Assembly: GCA_946534895.1 (NCBI GenBank)
Contig: CAMNDE010000008.1
Coordinates: forward strand, 1 to 64,000
Direction: 5' to 3'
Origin: UBA2943 sp946534895
GTDB lineage: Bacteria; Bacillota; Clostridia; Christensenellales; Aristaeellaceae
Length of the DNA: 64,000 nucleotides
Within the stretch, counting starts at the first letter, position 1; each line of letters begins with the position of its first letter. Positions 35,806-44,733 of this stretch are shown here, one piece after another. The position numbers were made by a program, and so were the translations under genes. A model generated the notes under the pieces. It made no database searches. It worked only from the letters and a program-made list of their open reading frames with translations, and was not told the origin of the DNA.

Positions 35806-36075
35806 CCCGAAACGGGGAAAACAGATTTGTCAAAGGATGCATCAGGGCGTGGAGAACGAAAAAGGTTCTCCTCAGGAATGAAGCAACGGGCGTGAAGATT
35901 GAAATATGTTCACGCACCGGGTGGATTCCGGCAGAATCCACTGTTTTCTCCTGAACCGGACAGCATGGAAAAAGGTGCGGTGCATCGCAGTCCGGTATGC
36001 CAGGCCAGGGAAGCACCACCCGCAGGGCCGCTGATCTGAACGGGACAGACTGTTTTCGCGGCGGTTGAAATACCG
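35806..36075 (+). ncRNA. structured RNA element, copy B (novel candidate)
   Basis: 270 nt with the same seven hairpins as copy A: CCCG/CGGG (35806/35813), GGAGAAC/GTTCTCC (35851/35865), GCGTGAA/TTCACGC with TTGAAATA in the loop (35890/35909), GTGGATTC/GAATCCAC (35921/35934), ACCGGAC/GTCCGGT (35955/35990), GGCC/GGCC around GAAGCACCACCC (36003/36026), and CGGT/ACCG with loop TGAAAT (36062/36072). Most stems differ in bases from copy A while still pairing. It ends 29 nt before the DUF2828 gene, mirroring copy A. Confidence 0.7.
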
Positions 36076-36103
36076 TCAGCCTGAAAGAAAGGAGGAAAGA
36101 GGA

Positions 36104-38038
36104 ATGGAAAATCGGAAGCGGGAAGACTGTGCCGATCTTCTGTACCAGTGTACAACAGCCAATGGCGCCATGGCCTACAGCTCCTCCGGCGACAAGTGTG
36201 TGGATCTCTTCTTTATCGCCGGCGCCATGCGGTATCATGACACGGAGCGCATCAACCGCAAGTTTGTGGAGGCCTACCGGGAAAACCCCGAGCTGGCCAT
36301 GAAGCTGCTTTTCTACATTCGCGATATCCGTGAAGGCATCGGCGAGAGAGACATTTTTCGCAGGCTGATCCGGACGGTGGCCAGGAAATGGCCGGAATCC
36401 GCCGTGAAGAACGCGCGCTGGATCCCGGAATACGGGCGATGGGATGACCTGATCTGTCTGCTGGGAACAAAGGCGGAAAAAGAAGCTGTCCGGCTCATTC
36501 AGGAACAGCTCAGTGCCGACATGGAAGCACTCAGGCGCCGGGAGCGCGGGGAACGAACCGCGCATATCTCCCTCTGCGCCAAGTGGATGCCCTCTTCCAA
36601 TACCTCCAGTGCCCGCACACGCGGAAACGCAAAAGTGCTGATGCGGCTTTTGCAGCTGAGCGAAAAGCAGTACCGCGCCATGCTCACGGCGCTGAGGTCC
36701 GCCATCAGTCTGACAGAGCATTATGTGAGCCGCAGACAGTTTGACCGGATCCAGTATGAGCATGTGCCGTCCCAGGCGATGCTGCGCTATGACTGTCTGT
36801 TCTCCCGGCATGATGCGGAACGCTATGAGGCCTTTATGCGGGGCGTCCGCGGCGGATACAGGAAACTGAACGCTGCCACGCTGACACCGGACCAGATTAC
36901 GGGGCGTACCGGTTTCTTCGGCTTTGAACGCGATGATTCCCGGGACGGTTACGGCGGCAGAGGCTGCCTGGGTACGAACATCATGGAAAGCCCTCTGGGA
37001 TCCGTGAGGAAACTGACGGGTGCCCGCCGCTACCAGTGGGCCAGGTTTATTCCGGTGCATGTCATCCGCAGGCCCAATTCCCAGGGTATGCTCCGGCTTG
37101 CACCCTATCAGGGGAATATCACGCAAAGAAGCCGGAAGTGGAAAGCCTATTACTATAAGCTGCAGCGAACCGAGAGACTGATGCCCATGCGGAGAGTCCA
37201 GTTCCTGGGTCTGTACGACCGCCGGCATCCCGGGCAGTGGAAGCATCCCTTCAGTCCTTTTGATCCGAGGTGTGCCGCCGTTGTTTCGTCTGCAGCTCCC
37301 GGGCGCGTATTTGCGGTATACCGCATCTGCGGAAGGTATGCGGGGACCAGGCATGTAGTCCGGGAAAAACAGCACAGGGCTGCATATATGCTCACGCACA
37401 CGGAAGAATTCTGGAAATCGCTGCCGGGCGAAGTGGGGATGGAGAATGCCATCAGCGTCATTGATACATCTTCATCCATGATGGCATACGGAGCCCACAC
37501 GCTGGCTGATGCGCTGGGACTGTTCTTTGCTGAGCATGCGAAAGGCCCCTTCCACAACAAATTCATCACCTTCAGTGAAAAGCCCAAGATGATGAAAACA
37601 CGCGGACGGGCTCTCTGGGAGAAGCTCTCGAACATCCATAACGCCAGCTGGGGCGGCACGACCAATCTGGAAGCGGTGTACAACATGCTGCTCCGGATGG
37701 CGGTACGCGCCGGAGCGGGCCAGGATGAGATGCCTTCCGCCGTGGTGATCTATTCAGACATGGAGTTCAACCGGTCCGTGACAAACCCCGGCGGAAATCT
37801 TTATGAGGATTTCCAGGAAAAGTTCGAACGCGCCGGCTATACCATGCCCGCGGTGATGTTTCACAACGTGAACAGCCTCCAGATGCAGACACCCGTGCTT
37901 TCAGACGAAGCCGGGACAGCACTCTCCAGCGGACGTTCCACGCGTCACATGAAGCATCGCTATACCCGGTCCACAACCCCTGTCATTCATATGCTCGAGG
38001 TACTGCTGAGCAGGCGGTATGACCCGATCCACGCCTGA
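36104..38038 (+). CDS. DUF2828 protein: TROVE/Ro60-like module plus vWA domain
   Basis: 644 residues. Residues 15-265 match the DUF2828 N-terminal module, a relative of the TROVE ring of Ro60: NGAMAYSSSG, LLFYIRDIREGIGERDIFR, IPEYGRWDDL, LAKWMPSSNTSS-like CAKWMPSSNTSS, and PSQAMLRY. The C-terminal vWA domain has a complete metal site: DTSSS at 454-458, Thr in GGTTN and Asp in YSDMEF. Between them, about 268-430, is an Arg/Tyr-rich stretch that I do not recognise and that other DUF2828 proteins, as I know them, lack. Ro60-type proteins bind Y RNAs and misfolded RNA; the adjacent structured RNAs fit that. AAAGGAGG precedes the ATG. Confidence 0.8.
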   Translation: MENRKREDCADLLYQCTTANGAMAYSSSGDKCVDLFFIAGAMRYHDTERINRKFVEAYRENPELAMKLLFYIRDIREGIGERDIFRRLIRTVARKWPESAVKNARWIPEYGRWDDLICLLGTKAEKEAVRLIQEQLSADMEALRRRERGERTAHISLCAKWMPSSNTSSARTRGNAKVLMRLLQLSEKQYRAMLTALRSAISLTEHYVSRRQFDRIQYEHVPSQAMLRYDCLFSRHDAERYEAFMRGVRGGYRKLNAATLTPDQITGRTGFFGFERDDSRDGYGGRGCLGTNIMESPLGSVRKLTGARRYQWARFIPVHVIRRPNSQGMLRLAPYQGNITQRSRKWKAYYYKLQRTERLMPMRRVQFLGLYDRRHPGQWKHPFSPFDPRCAAVVSSAAPGRVFAVYRICGRYAGTRHVVREKQHRAAYMLTHTEEFWKSLPGEVGMENAISVIDTSSSMMAYGAHTLADALGLFFAEHAKGPFHNKFITFSEKPKMMKTRGRALWEKLSNIHNASWGGTTNLEAVYNMLLRMAVRAGAGQDEMPSAVVIYSDMEFNRSVTNPGGNLYEDFQEKFERAGYTMPAVMFHNVNSLQMQTPVLSDEAGTALSSGRSTRHMKHRYTRSTTPVIHMLEVLLSRRYDPIHA

Positions 38039-38069
38039 AAAGGCATGACTGCAGAAAGGAAGTGATCCT

Positions 38070-38279
38070 ATGACCCGTTTTGTTCCCAGGGAAAAGCTGG
38101 GAAAGAGAGCCCGCCGGGAGCTGGACGCCCAAAGACGTCAGTCGTGGGCCTGTTCACCGATTACCAGAACCGTAGAAAGCAGAAAAACGTATAACCGGAA
38201 ACGGGCCGGCCGGGATCTGCGCAGGGCTGTCCGGGAAACTCTGAACCAGGATTTACACGCAGGGCATAAGCACTTATAA
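38070..38279 (+). CDS. small basic protein of unknown function
   Basis: 69 residues, very basic: FVPREKLGKRARRELDAQRRQSW, then PITRTVESRKTYNRKRAGRD (shown in two parts). Proteins with this 'VP(R/K)EK..KRARR.L...R..W...P.TR..ESKK.YNRK' pattern occur widely in Firmicutes as hypothetical proteins. The charge suggests nucleic-acid binding. AGAAAGGAAG lies before the ATG. It follows the DUF2828 gene by 31 nt and is closed by a terminator, so it probably belongs to that transcript. Confidence 0.65.
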   Translation: MTRFVPREKLGKRARRELDAQRRQSWACSPITRTVESRKTYNRKRAGRDLRRAVRETLNQDLHAGHKHL

Positions 38280-38280
38280 T

Positions 38281-38314
38281 AGCAGGCAGAACGATTGTTT
38301 GTGCCTGCTTTTTA
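38281..38314 (+). terminator. rho-independent terminator of the DUF2828 unit
   Basis: AGCAGGCA pairs with TGCCTGCT around a 13-nt loop and is followed by TTTTT. The following stretch 38315-38731 shows no gene or clear structure. Confidence 0.85.
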
Positions 38315-38731
38315 TGTGGCAGAAACGTTTCCATGGCGAGTGAACGAAAACCAGCGTCCCTGATCTGCTCCGCAGTTCCGTTTTCCGGAAGGGAACCGGA
38401 AAAGTGCTTTGCGTATATCCCTCTGATAGCTCACGGGAAGAAAACACAGACGGCACACGCGTGACCCCATCGCCCCTTCGAACAGCATGCCCGCTTTTAC
38501 AGCCAGTCCATGCGGAATTCAGAAAATGCGCTCATTCAGGAACGGGTGAAAACCGCGCTTTCTCCGAGAATCTTTTGAATGGACAGAATACCTTTTTGGA
38601 CATAACCACAGCCAAATAGTCTCCTCAGCTGCAAGGCAGACCGTTTGAACACCGCGCGTTTCCGCAGTCCCGGACGCAGAGTCATTCCGTCTGCCCGAAA
38701 TCATACATGCGTAAAATTTTTTTCCTGCCCC

Positions 38732-38760
38732 GGAACTATTTTCCGCATCCGGCGTCTCAA
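38732..38760 (+). promoter_or_regulatory. ECF-sigma-like promoter candidate before the C39-like protease operon
   Basis: GGAAC (38732-38736), 16-nt spacer, CGTCTCAA (38753-38760), the classic ECF pattern. The -10 block CGTCTCAA resembles CGTATCAA in the two shared elements at 32231 and 33560. The start codon of the next gene is about 117 nt downstream. Confidence 0.45.
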
Positions 38761-38869
38761 TAGGCGATGAGATGAAAAGCAGCTGTTTCACCCGCATCTC
38801 CGGCCCGGACTTCACCTGTCCGGCAGAACGTATGGATTGTATGAGATGTCCGATAAGGAGGTTACCAAT

Positions 38870-40270
38870 ATGTTTGAATTTGATCTGCCGGAATTTGAAC
38901 TGAACGGCATGGAAGATATGGAATGCGTAGCCGGAGAAACCGTCCCTGCCATTCCGGATGATGCCCCGGCTTTCTCCGTCGACCTTGACGGCAGCGGGAG
39001 TCCGGATCTTTCCGTGATCGATATGGATGGAGACGACATGCTGGACGGAACGCTGATTGACACAAACGGAGACGGCGAGTTCGATACCATGCTGGTGGAT
39101 TCCCAGGGTACCGGTTCCTTCGACATGGCCGTCCTTGATACGGATCATGACGGCGAGTTTGATGCTGTCGCTCTGGATTCCCAGGGCACCGGTTTCTTCG
39201 ACGTGGCCGCACTTGATACGGATCATGACGGCGAGTTTGATACCGTTGGCCTGGATTCCAATGGCGATCATATCATCGATACATTCGATGGTTCCTTTGA
39301 CACTGATCACGACGGCGTGATCGATCAGACCGTGAGAGAGCATGATTACAATCAGGACGGCATGATCGACAGCCGGACCGTGCATATGGATATGGACGGG
39401 GACGGGGTGTTCGACACTGTGGTCAAGCAGAACGACTCCGATCATGACGGTGTATTCGACACGTCCACCACCTATTTCGACCATGATGCCGACGGCCTGA
39501 AAGACGAAATCATCCGGGAACAGCTGCTGGACCAGGATGGTGACGGCACCCCCGATACCTACGTGTTCAGCCATGACTCAGACGGTGACCGGAGCTTCGA
39601 GACAGTCAGCCGGGTTGAACTGGATCCCGGCACGGATTTCTCCCTTCCCGTGCTGGACTATGGGCACGCCGGCTGCGTCGCAGGCACTTATGCCGATGAG
39701 CTGAGAAACTTCAATCCGGATCATGCAGATATGGACGCCGTATCCGGGGATCCTGAAACATCCATGCAGGAGTGGGAATACCAGGGTGATACGGGCAGGT
39801 GCGCTCTGTATTCCCAGAAATTCATCCTGGATGAGCTCACCGGTCAGGATATCGATATGGAAGACATGGCGGACTTTGCCGTACAGAACGGATGGTTTGA
39901 TGAAGCAAACGGCACGGCCGCACTGAACATGAACAAGATGCTGGACCATTTCGGCATTGAAAACGACATGCACTTTCATGCCTCCGTTTCCGACATTGAG
40001 GACTGCCTGAATGCCGGCGGAAAAGTCATCGTGTCCATTGACGCGGATGAAATCTGGTATGGCAGCAATGAAAGCCTCTTCACCCCCGGGAGCTCGGCCA
40101 ATCATGCGGTTCAGGTCATCGGAATCGATCATACGGACCCTGACCAGCCCATGGTGATCCTCAACGATTCCGGCTCTCCTGAGGGCTGCGGTGAAATGGT
40201 GCCCATGGATGTATTCACGGATGCCTGGGAAGCAGGCAACTGCCAGCTGATCACTTGCTTTGGAGGGTAA
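38870..40270 (+). CDS. Asp-rich calcium-repeat protein with C39-like cysteine protease domain and leader-like N terminus
   Basis: 466 residues. Residues 10-23, FELNGMEDMECVAGE, resemble a double-glycine/Nif11 leader end. Residues 38-245 hold about 15 Asp-rich repeats of type DTDHDGEFD, like thrombospondin type 3 or dockerin calcium loops. Residues 295-466 match the C39_2 papain-like fold: Cys311 in GRCALYS, His412 in NHAVQVIGID and Asn432-Asp433 in ILNDSG. There is no signal peptide, so export, if any, would rely on the leader. AAGGAGG lies 8 nt before the ATG. It is the first gene of the dynamin-like operon, with the next start 4 nt after its stop. Confidence 0.72.
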   Translation: MFEFDLPEFELNGMEDMECVAGETVPAIPDDAPAFSVDLDGSGSPDLSVIDMDGDDMLDGTLIDTNGDGEFDTMLVDSQGTGSFDMAVLDTDHDGEFDAVALDSQGTGFFDVAALDTDHDGEFDTVGLDSNGDHIIDTFDGSFDTDHDGVIDQTVREHDYNQDGMIDSRTVHMDMDGDGVFDTVVKQNDSDHDGVFDTSTTYFDHDADGLKDEIIREQLLDQDGDGTPDTYVFSHDSDGDRSFETVSRVELDPGTDFSLPVLDYGHAGCVAGTYADELRNFNPDHADMDAVSGDPETSMQEWEYQGDTGRCALYSQKFILDELTGQDIDMEDMADFAVQNGWFDEANGTAALNMNKMLDHFGIENDMHFHASVSDIEDCLNAGGKVIVSIDADEIWYGSNESLFTPGSSANHAVQVIGIDHTDPDQPMVILNDSGSPEGCGEMVPMDVFTDAWEAGNCQLITCFGG

Positions 40271-40274
40271 TGCT

Positions 40275-40814
40275 ATGACAAATTTCGTATCCATGGAACA
40301 GCTTCTGGACGATCTGAAGACCAGTGATTTCTACCTGAACTGCAGAATCCCCATGGTATACTCCGCCGGTTTCCCCGTCATGCGCATCCTGAACGGCTGT
40401 CTCTGCGTCACCATCCCCTTTCTGAGATACCAGGTGACAGGCGAAACCGATAAAACCCTGATCTATCCCATCCGTTACGGCATCACCCTGGAGCTTCCCA
40501 CACTGAAGGTGGTTGCCTTCGAGGATTATGAGTACCGCAGGGAGTTTGGCAGTGTGGAGTTTGACAGGCCGGTGGGACTTTTCCGGCATGAAGCCATCCG
40601 GCACCTGGACAGGCGGCAGTACAAGGAAGCGTATCACCAGCTGATGAAATGCTATGACGCCCTGATTTCCGCGCTGCTGAGCGGCGCGGAAGTCAGCAGG
40701 CAGGAACACGAGGAAATGTCGCGTCTCATGCAGATGCTCATGGAGCCGTCTGTCATGCCCATGTACCGCGTGCTTGCCCCGGACTTCTATGACAGGTATC
40801 TGATGAAAGGATGA
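40275..40814 (+). CDS. unknown protein of the dynamin-like operon
   Basis: 179 residues, no membrane segment or signal peptide, not recognised. The first ~100 residues are beta-rich (PMVYSAGFPVMRILNG, LCVTIPFLRY); the rest is helical with many charged residues (EAIRHLDRRQYKEAYHQLMKC). GGAGG lies 8 nt upstream of the ATG. It is tightly packed between the protease-like gene (4-nt gap) and the first GTPase gene (5-nt gap), so it probably acts with them. Confidence 0.6.
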   Translation: MTNFVSMEQLLDDLKTSDFYLNCRIPMVYSAGFPVMRILNGCLCVTIPFLRYQVTGETDKTLIYPIRYGITLELPTLKVVAFEDYEYRREFGSVEFDRPVGLFRHEAIRHLDRRQYKEAYHQLMKCYDALISALLSGAEVSRQEHEEMSRLMQMLMEPSVMPMYRVLAPDFYDRYLMKG

Positions 40815-40819
40815 CCCGT

Positions 40820-42688
40820 ATGGCATACAGAATTCCGAATCCTGATTCTTTCACGAAAAAGCATCCGGCCTCCCCCGCAGTTCCCCAGAAGGCAAAGCCG
40901 GCCCCGGCACGCAGCACTCCGCCCGCAGCACGCGCCCTGAGCATCAGCGGACCGGTGGAACAGGCGGTCCATGAATCCTCGAGTGCGCTCAGGTCAGCCG
41001 GATTCACTGAACTCGCGGACGGTCTGGATACCTGCCTTCTCAGGTCCCGCCGCGAACGCTTCACCATCGCGGTGGTCGGAGAGTTTTCCCGGGGAAAAAG
41101 CACCTTCATCAACACCCTTCTCGGGCATGAATACCTGCCGGTGGGCAATCTGCCCACCACCGCCGTCATGACGCGGGTCCGGTATCACGAGAAACCGGTG
41201 CTGGCCGCCCTGAACCGCCGGAATGAGAAAGTGCTGCAGCGCACGCTTTCACCGGACGCCTGGGAGGGGCTCACCGCCCGCAACTTCGGCGGCGAGGACT
41301 TCCAGGGAACCGCCATTGCAGGGGTTCCGGATGCCTGGCTGCAGAAGACCGGTATTGAGCTGATCGATACGCCAGGCGCCGGAGACCTGAATCAGGCGCG
41401 TGCAAGAGCGCTCAGCGACGCCCTGCTCGGCTGCGACGGTGCCATAATCACCATCAGCGCCCAGGCCCCTCTGAGCATGACCGAAAAGCTGTTCATTGAA
41501 GAACGGCTTATCGCCCGGAAAATGCCTTTCCTGATGCTGATTATCACCCGGCTTGATCTTGTCCCCGCAAAGGAACGCGCCGGCGTCGTCCATTACGTGC
41601 GCAGCCGGCTCCGGGACTGGGGCATGAACATTCCCGTCTATGTGCCCGCATCCCTGGACATGGAGGACGAGACGCTTCTTCCCCTCACCGGCATGGACCG
41701 GGTGAAAGCGGAAATGGAAAGCTGGATCACGAACCCCGCCCGGTCGCAGCTGATCGGTCAGTGGCTGCTGGGCCGCGCAGGCGATGCCCTGGAAAAGGCG
41801 CTTTCCACGCTGCGTGAGAAGAACGCCCTGATGAAAGAGCAGGACGCGGAAAAGCAGAGGACACTTCTTGAGGAAAAGCAGCAGAAGCTGGCCCAGGCAA
41901 GGCTTGCGTGGGGCGAGCTCCGGCTGCAGATGCACAGAAGATGCTCCGAATGCTACAGCCTGCTGCTGGAAAAGGTGGATGACTACGCCGAAACCATTAC
42001 GGAACGCCTCCAGTACGAAGCCGGCCACGCGCCGTCCCCGGAGCGCTGGTGGACAGAGGATTTCCCCTACCGTTCCAAGGTGGAACTGGCCAACATGGCA
42101 GCGGGCATCGAGCAGACCGCATCCCGGCAGATCCAGGAGGATGCGCGCTGGTATGCCGCATCCATTGAGAAAACCTTTCACGCTGCGGTGGCCTGCAGAA
42201 AAGAAGGAATCACGGACAAGAGACATATGGGTGTTCCGGATACTGGAAAACTGGTCCTTGAAGACCTGGACAAACAGCGGAACTGGATGCGGGTCGGCTC
42301 CACGCTTCTGTCCATTTCCGGATTTGCCCTGTTCAGCGCCCTGGGCTTCATGCCGATTGTTGCCTCCATGGGCATCGGCACTGGAACCGCCATCCTGTCC
42401 GAAAAGTTCTTCAAAAAGCGCATCGAGCAGCAGCGTGAAGACATCAAGGCGCACATCGCGCAGTGCGTTCCCGCCTTTATCCAGAGCGCCATGGCGGACA
42501 GTGAACGCAAACTCGAAAAGGTCTACACGAACATGATTGAGGAAGCGGATAGGAGCCAGCAGACCTGGATGCAGGAACAGGAACGCCTGATCCGGGAAGT
42601 ATGCGCACCCGCCCCTGACAGGGCCGGTGTGACGGATGACATGGGCGCGCTTGAAAAGCAGCTGAATCTGGTTCACGCACTGATATAA
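40820..42688 (+). CDS. dynamin-like GTPase 1
   Basis: 622-residue large GTPase. G1 is GEFSRGKS (87-94), G2 Thr lies in PTTAVMTRV, G3 is DTPG (183-186) and G4 is TRLD (243-246). A long helical stalk follows, with a hydrophobic segment near 490-535 (STLLSISGFALFSALGF, PIVASMGIGTGTAIL), likely the membrane-inserting part. Bacterial dynamins remodel or tether membranes in a GTP-dependent way. A Pro/Ala-rich linker occupies residues 15-40. The start at 40820 is favoured by AAAGGA 8 nt upstream; an ATG at 40811 overlaps the previous stop but lacks spacing. Confidence 0.85.
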   Translation: MAYRIPNPDSFTKKHPASPAVPQKAKPAPARSTPPAARALSISGPVEQAVHESSSALRSAGFTELADGLDTCLLRSRRERFTIAVVGEFSRGKSTFINTLLGHEYLPVGNLPTTAVMTRVRYHEKPVLAALNRRNEKVLQRTLSPDAWEGLTARNFGGEDFQGTAIAGVPDAWLQKTGIELIDTPGAGDLNQARARALSDALLGCDGAIITISAQAPLSMTEKLFIEERLIARKMPFLMLIITRLDLVPAKERAGVVHYVRSRLRDWGMNIPVYVPASLDMEDETLLPLTGMDRVKAEMESWITNPARSQLIGQWLLGRAGDALEKALSTLREKNALMKEQDAEKQRTLLEEKQQKLAQARLAWGELRLQMHRRCSECYSLLLEKVDDYAETITERLQYEAGHAPSPERWWTEDFPYRSKVELANMAAGIEQTASRQIQEDARWYAASIEKTFHAAVACRKEGITDKRHMGVPDTGKLVLEDLDKQRNWMRVGSTLLSISGFALFSALGFMPIVASMGIGTGTAILSEKFFKKRIEQQREDIKAHIAQCVPAFIQSAMADSERKLEKVYTNMIEEADRSQQTWMQEQERLIREVCAPAPDRAGVTDDMGALEKQLNLVHALI

Positions 42689-42701
42689 GGAGGATATGAC
42701 C

Positions 42702-44726
42702 ATGGAAAACCGTCCCATCAATGACAGCTATCGGGATTTTCAGAAAAGCCAGCAGAAGCTGGCGGAAATTCTCGCCAGTGCGTCCGGCACCGCCCGCCGT
42801 CTGAACATGACTGTGGAAACGGACCTGGCCGCGCTGAGCCGGAAAGTTGAGAATGATACCTTCAAGATCATGGTGACGGGCACATTCAAAAACGGCAAGT
42901 CCACCTTTATCAACGCCCTTCTGGGTGAGGAAATTCTCCCCGCCTACGCCCTGCCCTGCACCGCCGTGATCAATGAAGTCAAGTACGGTACAGAGAAAAA
43001 GGCGATCCTCTATTTCCGGAATCCCCTGCCGGACCCGCTGCCGGAAAACCTGTCGCCCAAGGCGGTTGCCCATATGCAGGCCCATCAGGGCGGACCCATT
43101 CCGCCCATGGAGATCCCCTACGATGAAATCGAGGACTATGTGGTCATTCCCATCGGCGCCGATGAAAAATCGACCAAGATGCAGAGTCCCTATGAAAAGC
43201 TGGAGCTCTTCTATCCCCTTGACCTGCTGAAGAACGGCGTGGAAATCATTGACTCCCCCGGCCTCAATGAGGATGAAACGCGCACCCGGGTCACCATGGA
43301 ATACCTTTCCAGGGTGGATGCCATTCTGTATGTGCTCAATGCCAACGCGATCTGCGCCGGTGATGAGATGAAGTTTATCGAGCGCGATCTGAAGGGCAAC
43401 AGTTATGAATCTGTCTTCTTCATCGTCAACCGCTTTGATCAGATCCGCCAGCGCGAACAGCCCCAGGTCCGCCGGTATGCCGAGATGAAGATCGCCGAGT
43501 TCTATCCGCAGCCTGAAATCTACTGCCTCTCCGCTCTCAACGCCCTGGACGGACGCCTGGACGGCAACGAAACCCTGGTGGCTGATTCCGGTATTCTGCC
43601 ACTGGAACAGCGCCTTGCCGCCTTCCTGACCCGGGAAAAGGGAAAAGCCAAGCTGGCCACCCCCGCCAGACAGCTGCGTCAGATTCTGAGCCGCGAAGCC
43701 CTGGAAAACGTGATCCCGCGCCAGCGCGCACTGCTGGACACGGCCCTGGACGACATCATCGCCAGGTATGACCATATCCGGCCGCGGCTGGACATGGCCT
43801 CCAGGGAACGGGACCAGAAAGCCATGGAAATGGAAACCCGGATCGAGCGTGCCGGAAGGAAGTTCGAGCGTCTGTCCAGGCGCCAGATCAACGATCTCAT
43901 CAGTGCTGTCCCCGCCTGGATCGAAGAGTACAAGCCCCAGAATACGCTGGGCCCCATCCCCACAAAAAGCCAGACCACAAAGCTTGTGGAAGAATACTCC
44001 GCCTGCCTGCGTGAAAAGATCGGCGAAGCACAGCTGAACTGGCGCGAACAGGTCCTGGCCCAGGAAGTGGAGGATGAAGCCAGTCAGATCTTCGGCGAGG
44101 CGGAAAAAGACTTTTCCAGGATCTATAAGGAGATCGACGAGATCAGTGCGGAACTGAGCGGACAGGACTGCAAGGCCGCCCCCGTGCCCTTCTGGAAGCG
44201 GGTGGCCGGTGTAGCTGGCGGCATCGCCATGGGCGATATCGGGCTCGCCTTCTCCGGCAGCATCAACGGTATCGGCAAGGAGTTTGCCATAACCGCCGCC
44301 TTTGAGTTCGGCGCAACCTTTATTCTCGCCCTCCTGGGCGCTCTGAATCCGGTCACCTTCATCGGCGTTATTCTGACCTCAGTGTTCATCAATGTGGGGC
44401 AGGGCACCCACAATGCCACAGCGAAACTCAAGACCCGCATTACGGAAGAAGCCGTGAAAAAGCTGACCAGCGAAGCGGACAGACAGGCAGCCGCCATGGC
44501 CGCCGGCATTCAGGCCCGGTTTGAAGGGGTAAAAGACCAGATTCTCAGGAGCATTACCAGCGAGATCGATGACCTTGACCGCCAGATCCAGGATGTGATC
44601 AAAGAAAAGCGCAGCGGCGAAGCCCGGGTGGAAGCGCGCAGACAGGAACTGGCTGAATGCGAAAAGAACATCTATGAGCTCAACGCAGAGCTTGACTCCC
44701 TGATTTTCACTCTTGTCGGAGCGTGA
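42702..44726 (+). CDS. dynamin-like GTPase 2
   Basis: 674-residue large GTPase, 13 nt after the first. G1 is GTFKNGKS (60-67), G3 is DSPG (184-187), G4 is NRFD (243-246). The hydrophobic region near 505-560 (FEFGATFILALLGALNP, VTFIGVILTSVFINVG) would insert into membrane. Coiled-coil-like helices flank it, ending in ELDSLIF. AAGGAGG precedes the ATG at 42702. The G1 loop differs clearly from GTPases 1 and 3, so the three are distinct paralogues; hetero-oligomers are possible, as in other paired bacterial dynamins. Confidence 0.85.
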   Translation: MENRPINDSYRDFQKSQQKLAEILASASGTARRLNMTVETDLAALSRKVENDTFKIMVTGTFKNGKSTFINALLGEEILPAYALPCTAVINEVKYGTEKKAILYFRNPLPDPLPENLSPKAVAHMQAHQGGPIPPMEIPYDEIEDYVVIPIGADEKSTKMQSPYEKLELFYPLDLLKNGVEIIDSPGLNEDETRTRVTMEYLSRVDAILYVLNANAICAGDEMKFIERDLKGNSYESVFFIVNRFDQIRQREQPQVRRYAEMKIAEFYPQPEIYCLSALNALDGRLDGNETLVADSGILPLEQRLAAFLTREKGKAKLATPARQLRQILSREALENVIPRQRALLDTALDDIIARYDHIRPRLDMASRERDQKAMEMETRIERAGRKFERLSRRQINDLISAVPAWIEEYKPQNTLGPIPTKSQTTKLVEEYSACLREKIGEAQLNWREQVLAQEVEDEASQIFGEAEKDFSRIYKEIDEISAELSGQDCKAAPVPFWKRVAGVAGGIAMGDIGLAFSGSINGIGKEFAITAAFEFGATFILALLGALNPVTFIGVILTSVFINVGQGTHNATAKLKTRITEEAVKKLTSEADRQAAAMAAGIQARFEGVKDQILRSITSEIDDLDRQIQDVIKEKRSGEARVEARRQELAECEKNIYELNAELDSLIFTLVGA

Positions 44727-44733
44727 TGGATGC

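Noticed and set aside
35525..37399. A 624-codon minus-strand open frame across RNA copy B and the DUF2828 gene
   Set aside because: It runs antisense to a gene with recognisable TROVE and vWA motifs and through conserved RNA hairpins. No ribosome site or family match was seen.
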